NCBI GenBank assembly: GCA_017394835.1
Contig: JAFPXD010000046.1
Span: 20,620-84,619, forward strand
From: Clostridia bacterium
GTDB taxonomy: Bacteria; Bacillota; Clostridia; Christensenellales; CAG-138
DNA length: 64,000 nucleotides
Reading direction: 5' to 3'
Below the pieces are notes generated by a model. That model was given only the letters and a program-made list of their open reading frames with translations, was not told the origin of the DNA and did not search any database. Positions 9,522 to 16,934 of this stretch are shown here, piece after piece. The position numbers and the translations under genes are program-made. How positions within the stretch are numbered: the stretch's first letter is position 1; each line of letters opens with the position of its first letter.

Positions 9522-9988
9522 GTGAGGAAGAGCTTCGAAAAGCGCGTCAGCGAAAGGAGCTTGTCGCCAATCTCTACGAAAAGCTGTATGAGGACAACTC
9601 CACCGGTAAGGTGACGGACGAATGGTATTCTCACATGTCGCTGAAATACGAAACAGAGCGGATAGAATTGAAGGTCAAGATCGAAGATCTGGACAGAAAG
9701 CTCAAAGCCCTTCGGACGGCTGAAAAGAACAACGAGTATTTCATCCGCGCGGTACGTCGGTTTATGGAGATGGATACGCTCACCGCTCCGCTGCTGAAAG
9801 AGCTTATCGACCGTATCGAGGTCTCCGAAATCGAAGGCACGGGTAAGAACCGGAAACAGCGGATCGTGATCCATTACCGTTTTGCGGGGTACATCGATCT
9901 TGAGGAAAACTACGTCGAAAGCAACTTCAAGCAGGACACCCGGCAGGGCGTTGCGGTCGAATATGTTCCGCGGGCCGCAGGAGAATAA
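9522..9988 (+). pseudogene. C-terminal fragment of a large serine recombinase (TnpX-like), second copy
   Basis: The frame encodes the coiled-coil and DUF4368-like end of a large serine recombinase, from GEELRKARQRKEL to EYVPRAAGE. Its last 125 residues differ from those of the intact recombinase ending at 31109 at only seven positions by eye. The catalytic resolvase domain, recombinase domain and zinc ribbon are absent, so it cannot act. DNA similarity continues past the stop codon through the hairpin at 10009-10044 and ends at CTATG. It is a direct repeat of the 30.64-31.17 kb segment. Confidence 0.85.
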
Positions 9989-10008
9989 CTGATTTAGGTA
10001 AAAGAAAA

Positions 10009-10044
10009 GCGAGTATTGACTTGAAATCCGTTGTCAATACTCGC
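10009..10044 (-). terminator. Hairpin shared with the right end of the intact element
   Basis: GCGAGTATTGAC and GTCAATACTCGC form a perfect 12-bp stem. On the minus strand it is followed by a U-rich run (TTTTCTTTT). The same hairpin lies at 31131-31166, so it belongs to the element end rather than to the host site. Confidence 0.65.
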
Positions 10045-10143
10045 TATGTGTTAGCAATCGATCATTGATACAATGCACCCGAAGGTGCAGTGGGTGCACT
10101 CCTATCGGCTCTGAGTCGTGATTTACCAATCACCGGGGTACTG

Positions 10144-10168
10144 AAAAAGGATCCACCGGATCCTTTTT
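10144..10168. terminator. Bidirectional intrinsic terminator
   Basis: AAAAAGGATCC, three loop bases and GGATCCTTTTT form a perfect palindrome with T-runs on both strands. Confidence 0.75.
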
Positions 10169-10190
10169 CCCGGCTTGCGCCGTCGTACCC

Positions 10191-10213
10191 GTTCGAGTCC
10201 CTTTACCCGCTCC
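10191..10213 (+). repeat. 23-bp copy of the tRNA-Gly 3' end
   Basis: This stretch is identical to the T-loop through acceptor end of the tRNA-Gly gene at 31169-31242 (complement of 31170-31192). The rest of a tRNA is missing, since the upstream bases do not match. It is the kind of tRNA 3'-end duplication left by integrative elements at tRNA genes, here in inverted orientation to the intact tRNA. A terminator follows after three bases, as expected behind a real tRNA end. Confidence 0.7.
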
Positions 10214-10216
10214 TAT

Positions 10217-10251
10217 AAAAATGGGACGTCCCGAATGGGACGCCCATTTTT
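10217..10251. terminator. Intrinsic terminator behind the tRNA-Gly fragment
   Basis: AAAAATGGG and the following GTCCC arm pair with GGGAC and CCCATTTTT, with a single bulged A and T-runs on both strands. Confidence 0.7.
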
Positions 10252-10349
10252 GGTGCGAATCATCATAACGGATTTACAGAAAACAGCACGCATATCCCAA
10301 AACAATTATCGAAATACCGTAGAGTACCAAAGATGCTATATATAGCAAA

Positions 10350-11537
10350 TTATAGTTCGTGAACGCTTGATTCCTCATATACCTTTTTGAATAATCGCAA
10401 TGAAATTTTTTCCTTGTTCACCATGCATTTTTCTTCATTTTCATAATCTCTATTATCCATAAATAGCACAACACAATGCCCGCCTTCCCTCGCAGCGCTA
10501 CTATACACAATGCCATCAAGAGTTGTGTTATCCAATGGTTTAAATACATATCTGAAGAATTCTGTTATTATTTGCGTAGGAATATAATCGATTGCAGGAT
10601 TACCGTCAGCCTTTGAACTTATTTCTGCTGCGAAATCCTTCAGGAATAATACCCATTGACGCAATACCCTTTTGTCTTCATCGAAGAGAGATGGTGTTTT
10701 TATTCTGTTCAATCTAGACAAATCGACAAGTCTCAATGCACGAGAAGTTAGAAACCTTGCAACTGTAGCGCAGGGCTGTTCATCACATATTTCATCCAAT
10801 GCTGTTTCCACCTCGAAAGCGGCGTAAAACATAGGTATTCCTTCAGGGCTCATTCGATTAGCAGAAGCTTTATTTTCTGGAGGAGGTCCAAATTCTTTTG
10901 ACTCTCGCAATTCTTTTCCTTCGGGATGAGTACGTCCTCTAAATATCTGAGTCTTTTCAGGTTTGGTTTGCATAAGGCCGAGACATTCAATATTTGTTGC
11001 CAACAAATCAAGAATCATTGATGGTGAGGGGATATCAGGTTCTTTGCTTTCTTCGTTACTCCTGAAAAAAACATATCGCATCTTTTCTTTTACTAATTTG
11101 CAGAAATTGTGCCAACTAACAAGATAATTCTCATGGTCTTTTCCGTGTAGCACGTTCCGTTCACACCATAAATCATCATTTAATGTCGATGAAATGTCAT
11201 GAAGGAGATTTTCGTTCTCAATTTCTGCCTCGATTGCAAGTATATCATGGACCATATCATAAGCATCTAAAGTCTCCACCATATACTCACCATCAAAATA
11301 GTAATCATCTGCTTTTTCGTATTCAAATCTTATACCTGACATTATCGGAGCAAGAAGATCCTCAACGGTAACGACCTTGCGTCTACGACCACAATAATCG
11401 CAAGTACTCATATAGCCATTTGCAGTAATGAACGCTTTAAGATGCTTGTCGCCTATACAGTCTCTACATACTTTTTTATCACAGTGACCGTACCCACGAT
11501 TTTCGCAAATCATCATATCTTCTTTTGCAAGACCCAT
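10350..11537 (-). CDS. RES-domain protein with an N-terminal zinc/HEPN-like region (toxin-like, probable NAD+ degradation)
   Basis: The 395-residue protein opens with a cysteine-rich segment (CENRGYGHC, KVCRDC, then CDYCG near residue 45) that should bind zinc. A helical region to about 190 fits the HEPN/RES N-terminal type. Residues 195-370 look like a RES domain: an arginine in IFRGR, then GIPMFYAAFEVETALDE carrying the tyrosine/glutamate region, and YSSAAREGG with a serine. RES toxins degrade NAD+ and usually sit beside an Xre antitoxin; none is seen here. The start ATG has AAGGAAG upstream. The gene is clearly more AT-rich than the flanking chromosome and stands between element debris and a TnpV module, so it is probably acquired. 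A defence or toxin role is an inference. Confidence 0.65.
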   Translation of the reverse strand: MGLAKEDMMICENRGYGHCDKKVCRDCIGDKHLKAFITANGYMSTCDYCGRRRKVVTVEDLLAPIMSGIRFEYEKADDYYFDGEYMVETLDAYDMVHDILAIEAEIENENLLHDISSTLNDDLWCERNVLHGKDHENYLVSWHNFCKLVKEKMRYVFFRSNEESKEPDIPSPSMILDLLATNIECLGLMQTKPEKTQIFRGRTHPEGKELRESKEFGPPPENKASANRMSPEGIPMFYAAFEVETALDEICDEQPCATVARFLTSRALRLVDLSRLNRIKTPSLFDEDKRVLRQWVLFLKDFAAEISSKADGNPAIDYIPTQIITEFFRYVFKPLDNTTLDGIVYSSAAREGGHCVVLFMDNRDYENEEKCMVNKEKISLRLFKKVYEESSVHEL

Positions 11538-11706
11538 ATTCGCGCTTCCTTTATTTCAGAGTAATCAATGCTATTATATCAGTTTGTTATCCGTATGCAA
11601 ACACATTATGATGGAAATACTCGAATTCCGTCGCGCGATTCGCACATTCGTCAAATCAAAAATGGTCTGCTATCATATCATCAGAAACTGAAAGGAGGAT
11701 AAAAAT

Positions 11707-11997
11707 ATGCGGACTGTATTCAAATTACTGCTTGCCTCGGTATGGCTGCTGCTTGCGATACTGAAACTTGCATTCAGGCTTGCAGCCGGCGCGGCGGCGT
11801 TTGTGCTTGCGATAGGCGGAGGACTGCTTCTCGTTTACGACCTGTTTCTTCTGATCATCGGTAACGGATCAAAGGAACTGATGCTTCAACTGCTTATAAT
11901 CGGCGCACTACTGGTTGCCGTTCCGCTCTTTGCGGGAATAATGACCGGCTTACTGGAAGCGGCGCAGGAACCAATCAAAGAATTCATTGAATCATAA
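11707..11997 (+). CDS. Small membrane protein of a mobile-element module
   Basis: The 96-residue protein is almost wholly hydrophobic: an amphipathic start, then helices at about 7-27, 28-52 and 60-82, and an acidic C-terminal tail. GAAAGGAGG lies just upstream of the ATG. It ends 14 bp before the preferred tnpV start, so the two are probably cotranscribed. I recognise no family; a membrane partner within the element is the most that can be said. Confidence 0.6.
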   Translation: MRTVFKLLLASVWLLLAILKLAFRLAAGAAAFVLAIGGGLLLVYDLFLLIIGNGSKELMLQLLIIGALLVAVPLFAGIMTGLLEAAQEPIKEFIES

Positions 11998-12010
11998 GGA
12001 GGAAACACAC

Positions 12011-12373
12011 ATGGACATCACTTTGGACATCACTTACACCAAACACGGAGACTTTTACTACCCCGACCTTACTCTCCCTCCCCAGCCGTACGGGGATATC
12101 GGCCGCTTCGGACGTATGCGCAAAAAGTTCTTGAAGGAGCATCAGCCCGACACCTTCGCGCTGATGCTAATAGAGAATACTCTCAAGCAGCATCTCATCG
12201 ATATCGATCGTCAAGCCAATGAACAAATCGACCTCATTACCTCCCAGTTCGCCAAAGCCGAAGGCGTCACCGAAGACCTCAAAGCAAACGACCAGCTCGA
12301 ATGGATCCGCCAGATGAACTCCTGCCGGGCGAGAGCGGAAGAGCAGGTGATACGCGAACTAATCCTTTCGTAA
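12011..12373 (+). CDS. tnpV: TnpV-like transposon-encoded protein
   Basis: The 120-residue protein has the pattern of TnpV from Tn4451-type elements: ITYTKHGDFYYPDLTLP at the start, GRFGRMRKKFLKEH in the middle, then IDRQANEQIDLIT and NDQLEWIRQMNSCRARAEE at the end. The role of TnpV is not established; it is an accessory gene of these transposons. The start at 12011 is chosen for the GGAGG located nine bases upstream, although the frame opens slightly earlier. No tnpX lies beside it, so this looks like an orphan module of a decayed element. Confidence 0.75.
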   Translation: MDITLDITYTKHGDFYYPDLTLPPQPYGDIGRFGRMRKKFLKEHQPDTFALMLIENTLKQHLIDIDRQANEQIDLITSQFAKAEGVTEDLKANDQLEWIRQMNSCRARAEEQVIRELILS

Positions 12374-12384
12374 TCACGTATCAT

Positions 12385-12421
12385 GAAGCCGGCTTTGCTT
12401 TACTCCAGTTAAGCCGGCTTA
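12385..12421 (+). terminator. Hairpin after tnpV
   Basis: Two copies of AAGCCGGCTT face each other around a 16-base spacer and can form a stable stem. A T-run is lacking, so termination strength is uncertain. Confidence 0.45.
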
Positions 12422-12438
12422 CCAATCTTAGAAAAATG

Positions 12439-12467
12439 TTGATTTTGGAAAGCAAACGCGGTATAGT
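12439..12467 (+). promoter_or_regulatory. Sigma-A-type promoter for the DUF2971 gene
   Basis: TTGATT and TATAGT are separated by 17 bases, about 30 bases ahead of the start codon. Confidence 0.6.
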
Positions 12468-12497
12468 CTTGTAAGAAAGATATTGGAGTATAGAGCT

Positions 12498-13661
12498 ATG
12501 GATATTTCAGAATTCCTTTCAAGGATCCCTCAAGTTGGACCGGAGTTTTTATCATCATATTGTATTGTTAACGGAGCTCCGATGCTGCTGGATGATATTC
12601 AGAACATGGGTTGTAATGAGTTTTCTTTTCGTTCCAAGCTAAATATGCCCATGAAGCTATACAAATACTTCCCTAACGTTAGTAAAACAGTCAACCGCAA
12701 AAGGGTTAATTTCTCTATCCAGGCGCTGAAAAACAATACAGTCTTTATGCAGACCCCAAGCGAGTTCGACGATGTTTATGATTCGGATATCCATATAGAG
12801 TACGAAGACTATGTACTGTTAAGATTAAAAGAGTACTGCGATAGATGTATAATCAAAACGACCGCCGATAGCTCAGCTCAGGAAATGGGGGAAGCCCTGT
12901 TGCATAGAGCCTTTGATCTGTATCAGAAAGACGGAAGCTTAGACAAGCTTTTCTTGAAAGAGCCGAGTTCAGAAGCGGAAAGGCTTTCGAACGAAGTGTT
13001 CCGGAAAAGATTGCATGTTAAAGCTTATGATGGGCCGGATTGGGCCAGCGCATTGTCAAACGCGCTCTTTGAAGAATACACCGAGTTTTGCAAGCAACTG
13101 AAAGCAACATTCCGAACGGCATGTTTTACAACGACTCCATATTCACAGCTAATGTGGGCGTTATATGCAAATAATCATAAGGGATTCTGTATTGAATACA
13201 CCGTACTTCCGAACGACCCTCAATATCAACAGGTTTATCTGAATCTTTTCCCTGTCGTTTATTGCAAAACACGGCCGGATATGACAAAGAGGATAGTTGA
13301 TTATCAGGACAAGTACCCCACTGAAGAAAATCTGTGGGATATTTACTTGCACGGAGCATTGAGGAAAAGCATAGATTGGGCATATCAAAACGAGTGGAGA
13401 TTGATACTGCCAATGGGTAAAGCGGAAGGTGCGGATTATAACCTGCAGTTTTTCCCGATAACAAAGGTTTATCTGGGAAACAGGATGCAGCCGCAAGATC
13501 GCAAAAAGATCATTCGTTTCTGCAAACAGAAAGGGTTCCCTTATTCCGGGGTAACAAGAAACCCTAACCTCTTTGAGATGGAGGACTGTAAGATATTATG
13601 CGAGGATTGCCTTAAGATGAATATCAAACGCAACAGAGAAACGCAGAACGGGAATAAGTGA
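12498..13661 (+). CDS. DUF2971 family protein
   Basis: The 387-residue protein carries the DUF2971 pattern: MKLYKYFP near residue 55, TPSEFDDVYDSD (usually N-D-P-F in the family), then FRTACFTTTPYSQLMWALYANNHKGFCIEY in the middle and the EWRLI motif near 300. The activity of this family is not established; members are often found in phage, plasmid and defence regions. The start is set at the ATG preceded by GGAG at nine bases rather than at an upstream TTG. It has its own promoter and a strong terminator behind it, so it is a single-gene unit within the accessory region. Confidence 0.7.
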   Translation: MDISEFLSRIPQVGPEFLSSYCIVNGAPMLLDDIQNMGCNEFSFRSKLNMPMKLYKYFPNVSKTVNRKRVNFSIQALKNNTVFMQTPSEFDDVYDSDIHIEYEDYVLLRLKEYCDRCIIKTTADSSAQEMGEALLHRAFDLYQKDGSLDKLFLKEPSSEAERLSNEVFRKRLHVKAYDGPDWASALSNALFEEYTEFCKQLKATFRTACFTTTPYSQLMWALYANNHKGFCIEYTVLPNDPQYQQVYLNLFPVVYCKTRPDMTKRIVDYQDKYPTEENLWDIYLHGALRKSIDWAYQNEWRLILPMGKAEGADYNLQFFPITKVYLGNRMQPQDRKKIIRFCKQKGFPYSGVTRNPNLFEMEDCKILCEDCLKMNIKRNRETQNGNK

Positions 13662-13690
13662 TCTCCTCCCCAACGAGGTTGTTTAATTAT

Positions 13691-13719
13691 GTGCACACGC
13701 TTTCCCGTGTGCACTTTTT
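13691..13719 (+). terminator. Intrinsic terminator after the DUF2971 gene
   Basis: GTGCACACG pairs with CGTGTGCAC and is followed by TTTTT. Confidence 0.85.
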
Positions 13720-13750
13720 CTGATACCGCGGATTTGTGTTTCCACCTCTG

Positions 13751-13771
13751 ATTTTACAACTCCGTCACAAC
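13751..13771 (+). promoter_or_regulatory. ATTTTACAAC motif with ACAAC half-sites 11 bp apart, ahead of the response regulator
   Basis: ACAAC occurs at 13756 and again at 13767, a period of one helical turn, as expected for tandem binding of an OmpR-type regulator. The same ATTTTACAAC 10-mer lies upstream of the genes at 16935 and 18486. Binding by the adjacent response regulator is inferred. Confidence 0.45.
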
Positions 13772-13803
13772 TTTGTGATATCTTCACAGTATCGGGACCG
13801 CGG

Positions 13804-13832
13804 TTGAACACGGCGGGGTTATGGGGTATAAT
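13804..13832 (+). promoter_or_regulatory. Sigma-A-type promoter for the two-component operon
   Basis: TTGAAC and a perfect TATAAT are separated by 17 bases. A GGGAGC...GCTCCC hairpin follows in the short leader before the start codon. Confidence 0.7.
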
Positions 13833-13872
13833 TACGGGGAGCAGAAAAGCTCCCGGCAGCCGAGGAGAAAGC

Positions 13873-14526
13873 ATGATAAAGATACTGATAGTCGAAGACG
13901 AAAAAGCCATATCGAATCTGATAAACGTGAACCTGACAGCGCATGGGTATCGCTGCTTCTGCGCGTACGACGGCAAGGAAGCGGCGGATCTGCTCGAGGA
14001 GAACACGTACGATCTCGTGCTGCTCGACATAATGCTGCCGGAGATCGACGGCTACGAGCTCTTGGAATACGTAAAATACCAGGGCACGCCGGTGATATTC
14101 GTCACAGCAAAGGGCACGTTGGAGGATAAGATAAAGGGCCTCCGTATGGGCGCGGACGATTACCTCGTCAAACCCTTCCAGATAGGCGAGCTGATCGCGC
14201 GTGTCGAGGCTGTGCTGCGTCGCGCGGGCAAGGCGGAGACCGAGATCACGCTCTTCGGCGTCACGGTCAACACCGAATCACGCACGGTGAAGAAGGACGG
14301 CGAGCTCATCGATCTGACCGTAAAGGAGTTCGATCTCTTGGTCGAGCTCATCAGGAACAAAAACGTCGCGCTCTACCGCGACAGGCTATACGAGCTGGTG
14401 TGGAACGAGCCCTTCTCCGGTGAGACGCGGACGCTCGACGCGCATATACAGCGTCTCCGCAAGAAGCTCGGCTGGGAGGAGCATATCAAAACGGTGTTCA
14501 GGATAGGTTATCGTCTGGAAGTATAA
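13873..14526 (+). CDS. OmpR/PhoB-family response regulator
   Basis: The 217-residue protein has a receiver domain (1-115) with acidic residues in VEDE, phospho-acceptor aspartate in LVLLDIMLPEIDG near 51, the threonine of FVTAKG and the lysine of VKPF. A winged-helix domain follows, with LTVKEFDLLVELIRN and the typical RTLDAHIQRLRKKLG ending. The start at 13873 is chosen for GAGGAGA upstream. It precedes the histidine kinase gene by three bases, so the two form one transcript. Probable targets are its own promoter and the genes at 16935 and 18486, which share an upstream motif. Confidence 0.9.
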   Translation: MIKILIVEDEKAISNLINVNLTAHGYRCFCAYDGKEAADLLEENTYDLVLLDIMLPEIDGYELLEYVKYQGTPVIFVTAKGTLEDKIKGLRMGADDYLVKPFQIGELIARVEAVLRRAGKAETEITLFGVTVNTESRTVKKDGELIDLTVKEFDLLVELIRNKNVALYRDRLYELVWNEPFSGETRTLDAHIQRLRKKLGWEEHIKTVFRIGYRLEV

Positions 14527-14529
14527 GGA

Positions 14530-15933
14530 ATGAAGCTGTTCGCGAAAATCTTCATATGCACGATCGCCGTGATCACCGCAGCGCTTGCGGTGGTCGGTTA
14601 TGTAATGATCTCCGGCAGCTTCAAAAACGCCATGGAACATGAATACGAGAACGCCGAGGCGGAGTATCAGCTCGTGAAGTTCGCGCTGCAGTCGGGCATG
14701 CTGTCGGGCAGCAAGAACGGGAGTCTGACAGACGAGGCGCTTAAAGAGGCGGCGGAGCAGACGGTCTCCGCGGTGCAGCGGGATACGAAGATAATGGTGC
14801 TTTCGGAGGACGGAACGGCGGTCTGTTCCACCTTTACGGGGTTTTTGAATCTGCCCGGAGTGGACGAAGTCGGTGAGGGAAAGGTCGAATTCCACACCGG
14901 CGCAGAGAACGGCTCGGAGCGGCTCTATTCCGCGGGTAAATTCACGCAGAGCGGGCGGACGGTAACGTTGGTTTTGAGCCGCGATATTTCAAGGATATTC
15001 GAAGAAAAACGCACTATGGAGCGGAGCTTTTTAAGGACCTTTGCCGTTGCCGAGCTTGTCGGCGCACTCATAACGCTCGGCTTTTCGCTCTACATCACTC
15101 GCCCGATCAACAGGCTGACGAAGAGCACCCGCGCCTTTGCCGGTGGGAAGCACGACGAGCGCTCCGAGGTCAAAACGGGCGACGAGATAGGCGAGCTTTC
15201 CGGAAGCTTCAATTCGATGGCGGAGACCATCGAGGGGACCATTCAAAAGTTAGAGCTTTCCGCGAAGCAGCAAAAGGACTTTACCTCGAGCTTTGCACAC
15301 GAGATAAAGACGCCCATGACCTCCGTGATAGGCTATGCCGACATGATCTATCAGCGCGAAGATATGACGCGCGAGGAAACGAAGAACGCGGCAGGCTACA
15401 TCTTGAACGAGGGTCTGCGCTTGGAAGCGCTTTCGCAGAAGCTGATGGAGCTGATCGTGCTTGAAAAGCAGGATTTCACGCTTTCCGAAATGCCGGCGGA
15501 CGAGGTGATGCGGGATATCATTGAAACCATGCGTCCTGCCGCGGAAGGCAAGGGAATTAAGCTCGAATGCACCACGCAAAGCGCGTATATAAGGATCGAG
15601 TTCGACCTTTTCAAAACGCTTATGATGAACCTTATCGACAACGCGATGAAGGCGGGAAGCGATAGGGTTTGCGTTTACGGCGAGCTTTGCGGGGATAAAT
15701 ACCGCGTATCCGTCGCCGACAACGGATGGGGCATCCCAAAGGATCAGATCGAGCGCATAACCGAGGCGTTCTACATGGTCGATAAATCCCGCTCAAGGAA
15801 AGCGCACGGCGCGGGGCTCGGGCTCAAGATAGCCGCGGAGATCGCCGCGGTCCACGGTGCAGAGCTGCGTTTTGAAAGTGAGCTCGGGGCAGGCACGACT
15901 GTGAGCTTTGAGCTGAAAGGAGCGGCGGAATGA
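14530..15933 (+). CDS. Sensor histidine kinase
   Basis: The 467-residue protein has an N-terminal membrane helix (about 6-28), an extracellular sensor region to about 165, and a second helix (170-190). A HAMP linker beginning at TRPINRLT follows. The dimerisation domain carries the phospho-acceptor histidine in SSFAHEIKTPMTSV near 258. The ATPase domain shows an N-box (MMNLIDNAMKAG), DNGWGIP and GAGLGL. It phosphorylates the regulator encoded immediately upstream. The signal is unknown; the small extracellular domain lacks a recognised fold. Its stop codon overlaps the start of the next gene (ATGA), so that membrane protein is probably part of the system. Confidence 0.9.
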   Translation: MKLFAKIFICTIAVITAALAVVGYVMISGSFKNAMEHEYENAEAEYQLVKFALQSGMLSGSKNGSLTDEALKEAAEQTVSAVQRDTKIMVLSEDGTAVCSTFTGFLNLPGVDEVGEGKVEFHTGAENGSERLYSAGKFTQSGRTVTLVLSRDISRIFEEKRTMERSFLRTFAVAELVGALITLGFSLYITRPINRLTKSTRAFAGGKHDERSEVKTGDEIGELSGSFNSMAETIEGTIQKLELSAKQQKDFTSSFAHEIKTPMTSVIGYADMIYQREDMTREETKNAAGYILNEGLRLEALSQKLMELIVLEKQDFTLSEMPADEVMRDIIETMRPAAEGKGIKLECTTQSAYIRIEFDLFKTLMMNLIDNAMKAGSDRVCVYGELCGDKYRVSVADNGWGIPKDQIERITEAFYMVDKSRSRKAHGAGLGLKIAAEIAAVHGAELRFESELGAGTTVSFELKGAAE

Positions 15934-16838
15934 AAAGCACGGTCTTTGAATTGCTGGTAATAGCCTCTGCTTTGTTCATAGTCCTATTAGCGATCCTCAT
16001 TCCCATGGCGATCCGCAGAAGAAGGAACGGCGGAAAGGGGAACACGCTCTTTAACGTACTCGTTATAATCGCCGCGCTGGATCTCGTGCTCTTGGGCGTT
16101 CTTATCCCGAAAGCGCTTCTCGAAAGAGAAGAGGACCGGTACCTCGCGGTCGAATGGACGCAGGATTCGGGCGGGAGCTCCGCGATAGAGCCGCGGGCTA
16201 CGGCAGCTCCATTGCCCGGAGAGGGGCACGAGATAGACCTTGTTTGGCTGTGGGAAGCGCATGCGCTTATTCAGGACGAAAACGAGCTTTCGCTTCGGGA
16301 GCCGCTCTCCTTCGAGATGAGCATGGAGCAGGCGGCGCAGACCGCACGGAACGAATTGGATCTGTTATCGGCGCTCGGCGCTCTCACCGGCCTTGATAAG
16401 GACGACCTGCGCTTCAAGTCAGGCGAGCTTCGCGGGCATCCGTCGGCTTCGTTTGAGAGCGAGTTGGGCTCGTCGCCTGGTATGCCATGGGGCCTGTGGA
16501 TCATCACGTTTGAAGACGGCGAGGGAAGGCCCATAGAGCTGAAATGCGATTCGCAGAAAGGCTGCGTTTACTCCGTCGCTTTCAGGCGGGATGCGGAGGT
16601 CTCCGACTTCGTATGCTTCTCCGCACTCATAGGATACGCCAAGTATTTCGGTCTATCGATGCAGGGAGCCACGCTCGACATTTACAATGCGGAAACTTAC
16701 ACGCTTACGGCAGCCGGTGTACCCCTTGGTTTTACCGAGGCAGACAGCCGGGGCATGACCGTACTCAGCTTATGCGTTCCGGGTGAGCAAGCGGTGGGAA
16801 TGCCGACGCCTTTGCCGACCTGGGAGCCGGAACATTAG
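15930..16838 (+). CDS. Membrane protein of unknown function coupled to the two-component system
   Basis: The 302-residue protein has two N-terminal membrane helices (about 5-29 and 40-62) separated by a basic RRRRNGGKG loop, then a long extracytoplasmic domain of about 235 residues ending in a proline-rich tail (PTPLPTWEPEH). The ATG overlaps the kinase stop codon by four bases, which implies translational coupling. I do not recognise the exported domain. The position suggests a sensor partner or an output protein of the kinase. Confidence 0.7.
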   Translation: MKSTVFELLVIASALFIVLLAILIPMAIRRRRNGGKGNTLFNVLVIIAALDLVLLGVLIPKALLEREEDRYLAVEWTQDSGGSSAIEPRATAAPLPGEGHEIDLVWLWEAHALIQDENELSLREPLSFEMSMEQAAQTARNELDLLSALGALTGLDKDDLRFKSGELRGHPSASFESELGSSPGMPWGLWIITFEDGEGRPIELKCDSQKGCVYSVAFRRDAEVSDFVCFSALIGYAKYFGLSMQGATLDIYNAETYTLTAAGVPLGFTEADSRGMTVLSLCVPGEQAVGMPTPLPTWEPEH

Positions 16839-16850
16839 AAACGGAAAAGC

Positions 16851-16871
16851 ATTTTACAACCTTGCAACAAG
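16851..16871 (+). promoter_or_regulatory. ATTTTACAAC motif ahead of the glycosyltransferase gene
   Basis: ACAAC at 16856 is followed by ACAAG at 16867, again an 11-base period. A promoter-like TTGACA (16886-16891) with TAGAAA 17 bases on lies just downstream. Confidence 0.45.
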
Positions 16872-16891
16872 TATTCAATACCGCGTTGACA

Positions 16892-16930
16892 ACTGCCCGC
16901 TATGCTTATAGAAAAAGCATGGAGGGCAGT
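16892..16930 (+). promoter_or_regulatory. Hairpin overlapping the ribosome-binding site of the glycosyltransferase gene
   Basis: ACTGCCC pairs with GGGCAGT, with an inner ATGCTT/AAGCAT stem. The right arm overlaps the GGAGGG that precedes the start at 16935. If the promoter starting at 16886 is used, part of the left arm would not be transcribed. Confidence 0.5.
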
Positions 16931-16934
16931 CTTC

